Below, piece after piece: positions 21,441 through 29,614 of a stretch of DNA of 32,135 nt (position 1 is the stretch's first letter; every line of letters begins with the position of its first letter). The stretch spans positions 1 through 32,135 of the IMG/VR virus record IMGVR_UViG_3300036801_000473; one strand, given 5' to 3'. Both the position numbers and the translations under genes were made by a program. Source of the DNA: a virus. The notes under the pieces were generated by a model. It saw nothing but the letters and a program-made list of their open reading frames with translations, was not told where the DNA came from and made no database searches.

Positions 21441-22307
21441 ATGAAAACACCAACAAATATTGGCAGTACCAATCTCGCTCTCTTTCTGCAAAGCGCAACC
21501 GAATTCCGTATGGCTGATCTTTATACCATCACGCTGAAGGCAGGAACGGTGCTTCGCTATACCACATGGGACTCGTCGCTGGCCGTTTTAGGCAACACAT
21601 TTCTGACAGGACCGCCGAATATTGAACGTACGGCGATTGAAGAACAATTGGGAATGGCTGTTTCCACGATTGAAGTCACGATCACAGCCAGCGCCACTGA
21701 TCTGCTAAGTGGCGTCCCTATCTTGCAGGCTATAGGATTGGGGCTTTTTGACGGCGCAGCTTTCAAGATTGAGCGGCTCTTTATGGATCCGACAGGTCAG
21801 CAGATTGGTACCGTCATTCGCTTTGCCGGATTCATTGGTCCGGTGGATGAGCTGACCCGCAGCTACGCAAAAATCACCGTCAACTCTGGTACTGATTTGT
21901 TGGCCATGCAACTGCCGGCAATCATTCTTCAGCCCGGGTGCACGAATACGCTCTTTGATGCCCGCTGCGGCCTGAGCAAAGCCAGCTTTGCGGAATCAAA
22001 TAACGTGCAGTCAGGCTCAACTGTGAACAAACTGATTTCAGCTTCTATAAAAGCGGATGGATATTATGACAATGGGCAAATTGCCTTCACCTCTGGCGCA
22101 AACAGCGGATTAGTAAAGGCAGTGAAGCAATACCTGGGACAGCAATTTACTTTCAACTCTCCACTGCCATTTATGCCGAGCGCAGGCGATGCCTTTACTG
22201 CATATCCCGGATGCGACAAAACACAGCTCACCTGTACGAACAAATTCTCCAACCTTGTGAACTTTGAAGGCTTCCCTTACGTCCCCGTTCCGGAAACCGC
22301 AATCTAG
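21441..22307 (+). CDS. DUF2163 tail hub protein (GTA gp13-like)
   Basis: 288 residues. LADLYTITLKAGTVLRYTTWD-like strands (residues 24-45), the FKIERLFMD core and the Cys-containing QPGCTNTLFDARCGLSKASF near 175-195, with DKTQLTCTNKFSN and FEGFPYVP at the end, match the DUF2163 family that builds the gene transfer agent tail hub. In that family the cysteines bind an iron-sulfur cluster or metal; here C-x8-C, then two more (GCDKTQLTC) are present. Ribosome site AAAGG upstream is weak. Confidence 0.88.
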   Translation: MKTPTNIGSTNLALFLQSATEFRMADLYTITLKAGTVLRYTTWDSSLAVLGNTFLTGPPNIERTAIEEQLGMAVSTIEVTITASATDLLSGVPILQAIGLGLFDGAAFKIERLFMDPTGQQIGTVIRFAGFIGPVDELTRSYAKITVNSGTDLLAMQLPAIILQPGCTNTLFDARCGLSKASFAESNNVQSGSTVNKLISASIKADGYYDNGQIAFTSGANSGLVKAVKQYLGQQFTFNSPLPFMPSAGDAFTAYPGCDKTQLTCTNKFSNLVNFEGFPYVPVPETAI

Positions 22308-22338
22308 CTGTTGAGCGAAGCAAAAAATCTGATCCAAA

Positions 22339-22360
22339 GCGGCTGACGTCTGTCAGCCGC
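22339..22360 (+). other. perfect 9-bp hairpin before NlpC/P60 gene
   Basis: GCGGCTGAC, loop GTCT, GTCAGCCGC, ten bases before ATG 22371, in the place where a ribosome site would be expected; none is visible. It may modulate translation of the peptidase. Confidence 0.5.
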
Positions 22361-22370
22361 AATTCATTTT

Positions 22371-22808
22371 ATGACCATGACACTTGAAAAACGTGCAGAG
22401 ATAATCCGTGCTGCAAAAGAATGGCTGGGCACGCCCTACCACCATTGTGCGCGAATCAAAAAGGCAGGCGCAGACTGCGCCATGTTCCCGTTGGCGGTCT
22501 ATCAGGAATGCGGCGTATTGCCAATGGACTTTCAACCGCCGCAGTACGCCATGCAATGGCACCTTCACCGATCGGAAGAGATGTATCTGAACACCATTGC
22601 ACCGTTTTGCGTGGAGAAACGATCGGACCCGTTACCGGCCGACTTTGTGGTCTTCAAATTCGGGCGCGCATTCTCACACGGGGCGATTGTGGTGGAGTGG
22701 CCGGTGATTATTCATAGTTACATCCCGCACGGAGTTCTGCTGGGCGACGCACTCCGCGACGGCGAATTGATTGGAAGAGAAATGAAAATCTTTGAGGTCA
22801 AAAGCTAA
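22371..22808 (+). CDS. NlpC/P60 tail-tip peptidase (GTA gp14-like)
   Basis: 145 residues. The papain-like NlpC/P60 core is clear: WLGTPYHHCARIKKAGADCA with catalytic Cys36, His103 in FSHGAIVVEWP, and a third polar residue, His115, in IIHSY. These enzymes hydrolyse peptidoglycan peptides so the tail can cross the wall. It lies between DUF2163 and the tip protein, as in gene transfer agents, and its stop overlaps the next start as TAATG. ATG 22371 has no ribosome site; ATG 22377 is an alternative. Confidence 0.92.
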   Translation: MTMTLEKRAEIIRAAKEWLGTPYHHCARIKKAGADCAMFPLAVYQECGVLPMDFQPPQYAMQWHLHRSEEMYLNTIAPFCVEKRSDPLPADFVVFKFGRAFSHGAIVVEWPVIIHSYIPHGVLLGDALRDGELIGREMKIFEVKS

Positions 22809-25699
22809 TGGGACTTTCAGGCGGAAAAGGCGGCGGTAACTCGGCTCTCGCGGCAAAACCAAACATTCTGAACGCGCTCCAGGTCCAGACCAGCTCTTAT
22901 GGCCAGGTGATCCCGATTCTCTATGGGCAGAATCGAATAGCTGGTCGCTTGATCTGGGCCGGCGACTTTACGGCGATCCCACACACGTCAACAACGAAGG
23001 TTGGTGGAAAAGGCCTGGGCTCTGGTGGCGGTAATGCAGTTGCGAACACAACCTACACCTATCAGACAGCCATTGCTATTGCTCTGTGTTCCGGGCCAAT
23101 TCAGAACATTCACAACGTCTGGGACACCAAAGGCAAGCTCACGCTTGTTTCCGCGTCCGTGCCGTTTACTGTCCCCCCCGGCGGTGGATCAACCACCATC
23201 ATTCCGCCAGGGTCAGGAGTTTTTCATTCGCCTATTGGCGTGAGCCGCGCGGACCTATTCAGCGTTTCTAATCACGACTTTGGCTCTGACGGCCTGGCAA
23301 CTCTGAGCGGTACGCAGAAAACACCGCTTGTGAAAGTTGTAAGCTCCCCGGGCGCGGGCCAATATGTGCAGGCGGGCGCGGCTTTTACGTTTTCTGCCGC
23401 CGATGCCGGCGCCGTGGTGACAATCAATTATGTCTATTCGGTCCCAGACTCAAGTTCGAACGGCCAGCCGCAGCAAAAGCTGAACCTGACGTTATTTCTC
23501 GGCTCGCGTCCGCAAACGCCGTGGACCTATCTCACTTCGGCTCATTTCGGCCAGGATTTAGATTACAACGGCATTGCTTACGTCGCTTCTGCAACCATGG
23601 ACCTGGGCGAAAGCGGAACGCTGCCGAACCTAAGCTTTGAAGTGCTGGGAATATTGCCCTTTGGTGGCGCAACTACTGACGCAGAGCCTTCGTCCGTGAT
23701 CAGCGATCTGGTTAACAACCAGTTTTATGGACTAGCCAGCGCGTTGCCGCTGGGTGATCTCACCGCTTATAGAAACTGGTGCGTTGCCAATGGCGTATTT
23801 CTCTCTCCGGTGCTCGATGCACAGAAGACCGCTGCGGAATGGATACAGGACATTCTCGATATCACCAATGCCGCCGCGGTTTGGAGTGAAGGTGTTTTGA
23901 AGATTGTCCCGTACGGAGACACGTTTGCCGTGGGCAATGGCGCTACGTTTATCCCGAATACACAGCCAATTTACGATCTCACAACCAGCGATCTTCTGAC
24001 GCAGGTCGTAATCAAGCGGCCGTCAGTGGCCGAGGTTATGAACGATATCAGCGTGGAATTTCTCAATCGCGCGCTGGATTACAACGCTGACGTGGCAGAA
24101 GACAAAGATGATGCAATGATCGCCGTCTATGGGCTGCGCAAAGCCGACCCCAAACAGGCACATGCCATTACTACGACGACGGTGGCAAAGTTCGTGGCTA
24201 ATCTGCTGCGGAAGCGGTCGGTTGAAATCCGTGCTACATATACTTTCACGCTGGGCTGGCAGTTTAATTTGCTGGAGCCCATGGACCTGGTTACGCTCAC
24301 GATCCCGGAATTGGGATACACCGCTAAACCTGTGCGTATCACGGCCATGCGCGAAGACGATTCCGGGCAGATTGAAATTGACGCAGAAGATTTTCCCTGG
24401 GGAACGGCTGCGCCAACGCTGTATCCGCATCAGGCAGGGGTAGGCGCTGTGGCGCAGGCAAATTCTGATCCTGGCGCTGTCTCAACGCCGATTATCTTTG
24501 AGGCCAATGACAGGTTGTCGCTCACCGGAAGTTATGAAGTGTGGATCGGGGCCTGCGGTCCTACGGTGGCAATCACCGCAGCTTCAAACACCGCGCCTAT
24601 CAAGATCACCGCCAGCGCTCATGGGTTTAAGAATGGACAGAAAGTTGCCATCGCCGGCGTGGGCGGAAATACGGCGGCCAATGGAACGTGGATCGCCACT
24701 TTAGTTGATCCCGATAATTTCACGTTGAATAACTCTGTGGGCAACAGCGCTTATACTTCGGACGGCGTGGCCGTGAATGCAGATTGGGGCGGCTGCTCCG
24801 TTTGGGTCTCGCCGGACAACGCAAACTATATAAAGGTGGGGCGGATGTATGGGGCCTCGCGCATGGGCTCGCTCACTGCTCAGCTCGTGTCTTCCGCTGA
24901 TCCAGATACCACGCATACGCTGGCCGTGGACGTGACGGAATCTCTGGGCACTTTGAGTGGCGGATCATCCGCGGATGCCGATAACTTCCGCACAATTTGC
25001 TATGTTGATGGCGAACTCATTAGCTTCCAGGCGGCCACGCTTACCAGCGCATACCATTACAATCTGGCGACCAAGTTGCACCGTGGAGTTTTTGGCTCGC
25101 CCATAGCCACGCACAATATTGGCGCGGCCTTTCTCCGGCTGGACGATGCTGTTTTTGTATGGGAAGCTGATCCGACGCTGGTGGGCACGACCATCTATTT
25201 CAAATTTACCAGCTTTAATACTTTCGGACTGATGGAGCAATCGCTGGCCAATGCCACGGCGTACAGTTTTGCTTTCAATGGGACGTTTGGCAACATCGGC
25301 GATCCGCCGGCAAACAACGCAACGGTGGATTCGGTCTTTGTCTCGGGCACTACTGACAAAATACAAATCTATGGCGCATCGGTGGGAAGCTCTTACAATG
25401 CATGGAAACGCGACCAGACCATGCGCACGATTCCCGGGCAAACTCTTACAGTGGACAGCAATGGAACGGCCATCCAGGTGAGCACCAATTACTGGGTGAG
25501 CTATGACTTCAACCAGGCGACGCATGTCGCGTGGCTGAATTACAACGACTTTGTCCAGGCGGTTGGACGCGGACAGATGCGCGTCGGCTTTGTCAGCACA
25601 GTCAATAGCTCAGGTGGCGGCGGCACGGTTGGCGGCCTGGGATTCTCAGGTCACGGCGGCGCAGGCCAGCCGGGCCGGAATCTACCTGCAGGGTTGTAG
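22808..25699 (+). CDS. J-like tail tip / host specificity protein
   Basis: 963 residues from ATG 22808 (TAATG overlap). N-terminal SYGQVIPILYGQNRIAGRLI with WAGDFTAI is typical of central tail-tip hub proteins, followed by the long middle region (residues 280-540) found in J and GTA gp15 proteins. Residues 174-211 are a beta module also found in the tail tube protein. Residues about 588-654 (SAHGFKNGQKVAIAGVGG, NGTWIA, DPDNFTLNNS) resemble the small FCCH-like modules of phage adhesins. The end is Gly-rich (SSGGGGTVGGLGFSGHGGAG). It pierces or anchors at the cell surface. Confidence 0.88.
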   Translation: MGLSGGKGGGNSALAAKPNILNALQVQTSSYGQVIPILYGQNRIAGRLIWAGDFTAIPHTSTTKVGGKGLGSGGGNAVANTTYTYQTAIAIALCSGPIQNIHNVWDTKGKLTLVSASVPFTVPPGGGSTTIIPPGSGVFHSPIGVSRADLFSVSNHDFGSDGLATLSGTQKTPLVKVVSSPGAGQYVQAGAAFTFSAADAGAVVTINYVYSVPDSSSNGQPQQKLNLTLFLGSRPQTPWTYLTSAHFGQDLDYNGIAYVASATMDLGESGTLPNLSFEVLGILPFGGATTDAEPSSVISDLVNNQFYGLASALPLGDLTAYRNWCVANGVFLSPVLDAQKTAAEWIQDILDITNAAAVWSEGVLKIVPYGDTFAVGNGATFIPNTQPIYDLTTSDLLTQVVIKRPSVAEVMNDISVEFLNRALDYNADVAEDKDDAMIAVYGLRKADPKQAHAITTTTVAKFVANLLRKRSVEIRATYTFTLGWQFNLLEPMDLVTLTIPELGYTAKPVRITAMREDDSGQIEIDAEDFPWGTAAPTLYPHQAGVGAVAQANSDPGAVSTPIIFEANDRLSLTGSYEVWIGACGPTVAITAASNTAPIKITASAHGFKNGQKVAIAGVGGNTAANGTWIATLVDPDNFTLNNSVGNSAYTSDGVAVNADWGGCSVWVSPDNANYIKVGRMYGASRMGSLTAQLVSSADPDTTHTLAVDVTESLGTLSGGSSADADNFRTICYVDGELISFQAATLTSAYHYNLATKLHRGVFGSPIATHNIGAAFLRLDDAVFVWEADPTLVGTTIYFKFTSFNTFGLMEQSLANATAYSFAFNGTFGNIGDPPANNATVDSVFVSGTTDKIQIYGASVGSSYNAWKRDQTMRTIPGQTLTVDSNGTAIQVSTNYWVSYDFNQATHVAWLNYNDFVQAVGRGQMRVGFVSTVNSSGGGGTVGGLGFSGHGGAGQPGRNLPAGL

Positions 25700-25832
25700 G
25701 AGAAAAGCAGTAGTTAGTACTCAGTACTTAGTTTTTAGCTAAACCTGCAATCACAAATCTGGGCCATTCAACTTTTGCTGGGCCATGGCAAATTGCCTGC
25801 GGCCAACAGCTTTTTCTCGGAGAAAATCAAAA

Positions 25833-27413
25833 ATGAAAAAAATATTGCTGTCATTCGCATTCGTGTGCGCGGCGCTTGTGTTTTCGCTAAGCGCCAACGC
25901 GCAAAACCTGACCACCATCAGCGCATCGAACATACAGGACATCAATGGAACCAAGCTCGCCTCCGGTCAGCTCTGTTTTCTTATTACTGATCAGCAGGAC
26001 AATCCCATTTCTGTCTCCATCGGCGGCGGGGGCCAGGTGTTGAAGCGCGGTTATTGCTCGCCGGTTACGGCGGGCGTGGTAACGACTTTCACCGTGCCGA
26101 ATCCGGCGAACACGCTGCCTTCCGGAATTTATTACCGCGTGACGGTGAAAGATTCCGGCTCCGGCCTGGAGGTACTGCGCTATACGCAGGTGAGTTTCAC
26201 GGGCGCTACGTTTAATTTTGATAATTACGCGCCCCTGAATCTGGGCACGCCAGCGCCGCTCAGCGGAAACTCGGTGACGGGCAATCTAAGCGTCACAGGC
26301 AACGTGGCGGCCACCGGCACCGTGACGGGAACAAATATTCCGTCCAGTATTTTGCAGCAGATTTTCAACGCCGGTACTGGACTCACGCAGCGCACGGCCT
26401 TCAACATGCTGGCCGGCGTTACATGCGCAGACAATCCGGGCACGGCGCGCACGGATTGCCGTGCAGGCGGCCTGACCGCAGTTACATTTTCCGCCACGCC
26501 CACATTTGATGCTTCCACCAACTCCATGTTCAAGCTCACACTCACAGGAAACGTTACGAGCTCTACTCTCAGTAATGCCATTGCGGGCCAGCAGCTGAGT
26601 TTTGAAATCTGCCAGGATGCCACGGGCGGGCGTACGTTTGTCCAGCCCGGTAATGTGCAAGGATGGATCACGCCATCCACTGCTGCCAGCACCTGCACGC
26701 TGCAAGCTTTCTGGTTCGATGGGACGAATGCCCAGCCGGATTTAGAGCCTCCGATCACCGGGGATGTGACTCAATCCGCGGGATCAACCGTGGCAACCGT
26801 GACCAAGGTGAACGGTGTGAGTTACCTGGCAGGCCCTTCCACGCACCAGATTCCGATTGTGACGGCAGCAAATACTGCCACCTACAAGACCCTACCCGAC
26901 TGCCAGGATTCCACCGGCAACCACATCAATTACACGCAGAGTACGGATGCATTCACTTGTGGAACCAGCGTCCCGGCAAACACGGTTACAACAACGGCTA
27001 CGCAGACACTGACGAATAAGACGCTGGGCGGAACGATTCCTGTAAATCGGCTGCGGGCGAATCAGGGTACGCCAGTGGTTGTGGGAGATTGGACACTCAG
27101 CGTAGCTGGCCTTGGAAGCTGGGGAAGCACGGCTAGCATTACTGCTGTGACTGGCAACGACACTGCAGGATCCATAACTATATTGTGTTCGGGAACGGGG
27201 CAAAGCGGTAATCCTGCTTTTAAATTGACGTTTCATGACGGCGCTTTTCCGGCTGTTCCTGTTGGAATGATAGTTAGAGGGGATGGAAACGGCCCAGCAG
27301 CCTTCCCAGCTGTTTTTGGAGAATCTACGACATCGGTAACTTTTGGCTTTGTCGGAGGCGTGCCTACGCCAGGAAACAGTTATCAATTTTTTTACTGGAT
27401 AATTGGTAATTAG
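25833..27413 (+). CDS. tail fibre protein with N-terminal signal peptide
   Basis: 526 residues from ATG 25833 (CGGAG upstream). The first 24 residues are a textbook Sec signal, MKKILLSFAFVCAALVFSLS then ANAQ, which is odd for a virion protein. The body has repeated short beta units (SVTGNLSVTGNVAATGTVTG), the fibre motif TATQTLTNKTLGGTIPV (about 410-426), and a compact beta C-terminal domain. Paired cysteines (LCFL/GYCSP, VTCADN/TDCRAG) would suit periplasmic folding. Position after the tip protein supports a fibre; a host-type secreted adhesin acquired by the phage is the alternative. Confidence 0.7.
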   Translation: MKKILLSFAFVCAALVFSLSANAQNLTTISASNIQDINGTKLASGQLCFLITDQQDNPISVSIGGGGQVLKRGYCSPVTAGVVTTFTVPNPANTLPSGIYYRVTVKDSGSGLEVLRYTQVSFTGATFNFDNYAPLNLGTPAPLSGNSVTGNLSVTGNVAATGTVTGTNIPSSILQQIFNAGTGLTQRTAFNMLAGVTCADNPGTARTDCRAGGLTAVTFSATPTFDASTNSMFKLTLTGNVTSSTLSNAIAGQQLSFEICQDATGGRTFVQPGNVQGWITPSTAASTCTLQAFWFDGTNAQPDLEPPITGDVTQSAGSTVATVTKVNGVSYLAGPSTHQIPIVTAANTATYKTLPDCQDSTGNHINYTQSTDAFTCGTSVPANTVTTTATQTLTNKTLGGTIPVNRLRANQGTPVVVGDWTLSVAGLGSWGSTASITAVTGNDTAGSITILCSGTGQSGNPAFKLTFHDGAFPAVPVGMIVRGDGNGPAAFPAVFGESTTSVTFGFVGGVPTPGNSYQFFYWIIGN

Positions 27414-28136
27414 CTAACCCTGCTTTATCAGAAAAGCACTGCCGCATGAGTTCTGTATGACTTTTTCTGGTTTATCGGCCATGAAATCGTCCACGGCTTT
27501 TTTAGCGCCGGGGCAGGTCATGAATCCGTAGTCATCGCAAACCAGAAGGCCGCCGGGGTTCATGCGCGGATAGAAGAAACTCATGCTATCGGCGGTGGGC
27601 TGGTGCATATCCACGTCAATATGGACGAAGGAGAAGCGCCGGTCAGCAACGTCATTGAATCGTTCCGGTATCCAGCCGGGGTGGATGCTGATTTTGGCGT
27701 CGGGGCGCTTGATCTCGTCCACTCCGCAACTGAGGTCGCCCTTACGCCAGTAGCCGAAGCCGTCAATACTGGTGGGGGCGGAGACGCCCTGAAAAGAATC
27801 AAAGAGAAAGTGCGTGCGCTGCTGCGCGCCGGATTGCGTGGCTTTGCAGATGAGATAAGAGCCCGCACCCTGCCATACGCCGCATTCAGCCGTATCGCCG
27901 GGAACGGGAACGGACATGAGCGCGAGCTGGTAGAGCATCCAGCGGCGGTCCATGTTTTCCTGAATTTCATCATAGCGCTCAAAAAAGGCGTTGAATTCCT
28001 TGTCTCGCCACCAGACCAGGCTGGGCCAGGTAAAGCGATAGCCCGGCATGATGAATTTACCCAGGGTCCGCAGGATGGAAAATCTTACTTCTTCCCGTGA
28101 TTGCGGGTTCTTGAACTCCAATAATCGTCTTAGCAC
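27414..28136 (-). CDS. TylF/MycF-type O-methyltransferase
   Basis: 240 residues; GTG start (complement of 28134-28136) without a visible ribosome site. SAM-dependent methyltransferase of the macrocin O-methyltransferase type: DTAECGVWQGAGSY (81-94, SAM loop), FLFDSFQGVSAP (110-121), HIDVDMHQPTADSM (172-185, acidic metal ligands) and PGGLLVCDDYG (194-204). Relatives methylate sugar hydroxyls. Reverse orientation beside the fibre gene, with stop codons abutting (TAGCTA at 27411-27416), marks it as cargo; methylating surface polysaccharide of the lysogen to block adsorption is a plausible role. Confidence 0.82.
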   Translation of the reverse strand: MLRRLLEFKNPQSREEVRFSILRTLGKFIMPGYRFTWPSLVWWRDKEFNAFFERYDEIQENMDRRWMLYQLALMSVPVPGDTAECGVWQGAGSYLICKATQSGAQQRTHFLFDSFQGVSAPTSIDGFGYWRKGDLSCGVDEIKRPDAKISIHPGWIPERFNDVADRRFSFVHIDVDMHQPTADSMSFFYPRMNPGGLLVCDDYGFMTCPGAKKAVDDFMADKPEKVIQNSCGSAFLIKQG

Positions 28137-28154
28137 GAGAAAATCATATCAAAC

Positions 28155-28194
28155 CGGCATTCGGCGCAACTGAAGAGAAAGCGCCGCAGTGCCG
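28155..28194 (+). other. large hairpin upstream of the methyltransferase
   Basis: CGGCA-tt-CGGCGC (28155-28167) pairs with GCGCCG-cag-TGCCG (28181-28194), with a 13-base loop and a small internal loop. It lies between the diverging methyltransferase and the lysis-side genes. Confidence 0.4.
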
Positions 28195-28201
28195 ACATGG
28201 C

Positions 28202-28226
28202 AAGCAGCCTGCGGGCTGCTTTTTTA
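28202..28226 (+). terminator. hairpin with T-tract before small membrane gene
   Basis: AAGCAGCC (28202-28209), loop TGCG, GGCTGCTT (28214-28221), then TTTTA. No plus-strand gene lies immediately before it, so any transcript it ends would have to read through the reversed methyltransferase gene from the tail operon. Confidence 0.6.
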
Positions 28227-28263
28227 TTTGCACTCACACCAAATCTTTTCCGGAGGGGGTTTC

Positions 28264-28428
28264 ATGCAATTTCATTTTGGCGATTTCATAACCGCAGCAA
28301 ATTTATTTGTGCTGCTGGGGATATACCGCAAGATGTCGATTGTGGTGTACCAGCACAAGCTGATGTGGGCGGATTTTGCCGAGCGCAAAGGCATTAGCCC
28401 CAACGGCAAACATGTGGCGAGTGTTTAG
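28264..28428 (+). CDS. small probable membrane protein
   Basis: 54 residues with a very strong GGAGGGGG ribosome site before ATG 28264. Residues 8-22 (FITAANLFVLLGIYR) form a short hydrophobic segment, followed by a charged end (KLMWADFAERKGI). It opens the block that contains the endolysin, so a holin or spanin-type function is possible, but size and one membrane segment are the only support. Confidence 0.55.
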   Translation: MQFHFGDFITAANLFVLLGIYRKMSIVVYQHKLMWADFAERKGISPNGKHVASV

Positions 28429-28437
28429 TGTTTTACA

Positions 28438-28558
28438 GGGGCTAAAGCCCAGATATTTCAATATTCCTTTACGCGGCCCTAAAGGGCCGCTCTTTCACCG
28501 CAGAGGCTAAAGCTACATTCATTTTCAGAAAGAACTGGCAGGCGACCGCAAGGGTCGC
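28438..28558 (+). repeat. hairpin/repeat block before HNH gene
   Basis: Contains GGGGCTAAAGCCC (28438-28450, inverted copy of 9379-9391), GCGGCCC-taaa-GGGCCGC (28473-28490) and GCGACC-gcaag-GGTCGC (28542-28558). These fill the 148-base gap before the HNH gene. Confidence 0.5.
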
Positions 28559-28576
28559 TGTTATCAGGTGTATCCC

Positions 28577-29053
28577 ATGAAACTTACAGTGCGAGAGAAA
28601 TTTCTGGCGAAAGTGTGCGCGGACGCCGCGAGCGGCTGCTGGATGTGGCGCGGGCTGGTGCGTCCGGATGGCTATGGGGCGACGCGATTTGAAGGCAAAG
28701 AATACGGAGCCCATCGGGTGGCATGGCGGCTGTTTCGCGGCGAGATTGGCGCGGGGATGGTGGTGTGCCATAGATGCGATGTGCGGGCTTGTGTGAATCC
28801 AGAGCATTTGTTCCTGGGGACGGCGGCGGACAACGCGCAAGACATGGCGCAGAAGGGCCGCTGTCCGAGGGGCGAGAGACATGGCTCGGCGAAGCTAACG
28901 GCGGAGCAGGTAAGCAAGATCAAGGCAATGCTGGCAGAAGACAGGCTCTACATGAGCGAGATTGCGCGAGAGTTTGGCGTATCACCGACGACGATTGGAG
29001 CGATTAAGGAAGGGAAGACGTGGAAGACGACGAAGGTGCGAACTAAAGCCTGA
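28577..29053 (+). CDS. HNH endonuclease with C-terminal helix-turn-helix
   Basis: 158 residues from ATG 28577, with AGGTG (28566-28570) upstream. HNH_3-type core: GCWMWRGLVRPDGYGATRF, H46 in AHRVAWRLFRG, C64-H65-x-C67, then C72-x-NPEHL with H77. Residues 104-150 (SAKLTAEQVSKIKAML, EIAREFGVSPTTIGAI) form a NUMOD-like helix-turn-helix, the usual DNA-recognition tail of homing HNH enzymes. It lies between lysis-region genes, typical of free-standing homing endonucleases. A host-packaging HNH partner for terminase is less likely because it is far from terL. Confidence 0.88.
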   Translation: MKLTVREKFLAKVCADAASGCWMWRGLVRPDGYGATRFEGKEYGAHRVAWRLFRGEIGAGMVVCHRCDVRACVNPEHLFLGTAADNAQDMAQKGRCPRGERHGSAKLTAEQVSKIKAMLAEDRLYMSEIAREFGVSPTTIGAIKEGKTWKTTKVRTKA

Positions 29054-29098
29054 AAGCGTGATGAAGTTTAAAACGAGACACCAAGTTAGGGAGGCGAT

Positions 29099-29614
29099 AT
29101 GGCCGATTTCAAGCCGGCTTTTGCATTTGTATTGCAGCATGAAGACGCGGTGCGAGCAGGCAAGGTGACGGTGGATGCCGGTGGGCGAACGCGCTTTGGC
29201 ATTGCGGAGAAGTTTCACCCTGAGCTGCCGGAAGATTTTTTCAGCGGGCCGGCGGAAGACGCGTTGCTGACGGCGGAGAAGATTGAAGAAGATCAATATT
29301 GGAAGCCGATGCGTTTGGACGAGATCGGGAACCAGGCCGTGGCCAACAAACTATTGGATATGGCGGTGAACATGGGCGTCCGGCAGGCCGCGGTTTATGC
29401 GCAGCGTGCAGTAAATATGCTGGCGGGGAGTGCGCGCCTGGCAGAAGACGGCGTGATGGGCGCGCGGACACTGGCGGTGGTGAATGCCGTGAATTCGGAT
29501 GCATATGAGCAGCGGCTATGCGAGTTGAGCGTGGCGCATTACCGGCATGTGGCAGCGGTGAATCCGGCGCAGGCAGTGAATTTGCGGGGATGGTTGAAGC
29601 GGGCTGAGGCGTGA
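29099..29614 (+). CDS. endolysin, GH108-type N-acetylmuramidase
   Basis: 171 residues; GGGAGG upstream of ATG 29099. N-terminal FAFVLQHEDAVRAGKVTVDAG contains the catalytic Glu15 in HEDA (EGG in many relatives), followed by DAGGRTRFGIAEKFHP (26-41), the GH108 signature. The C-terminal part (AVYAQRAVNML, DGVMGARTLAVVNAV) matches the PG_binding_3 domain. No signal peptide, so export would need a holin. It cleaves the peptidoglycan glycan chain at lysis. Confidence 0.88.
   Translation: MADFKPAFAFVLQHEDAVRAGKVTVDAGGRTRFGIAEKFHPELPEDFFSGPAEDALLTAEKIEEDQYWKPMRLDEIGNQAVANKLLDMAVNMGVRQAAVYAQRAVNMLAGSARLAEDGVMGARTLAVVNAVNSDAYEQRLCELSVAHYRHVAAVNPAQAVNLRGWLKRAEA

Noticed and set aside
24965-25525. 186-codon antisense ORF in the tail tip gene
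   Set aside because: Shadow of the tip protein; no ribosome site and no recognisable features.
26225-26758. 177-codon antisense ORF in the fibre gene
   Set aside because: The plus-strand fibre reading has a signal peptide and fibre motifs; the antisense reading has neither a start signal nor a domain.
28577-29053. HNH enzyme as the packaging partner of terminase
   Set aside because: Packaging HNH proteins normally lie next to terL; this one is 25 kb away and has a NUMOD-like tail typical of homing enzymes.
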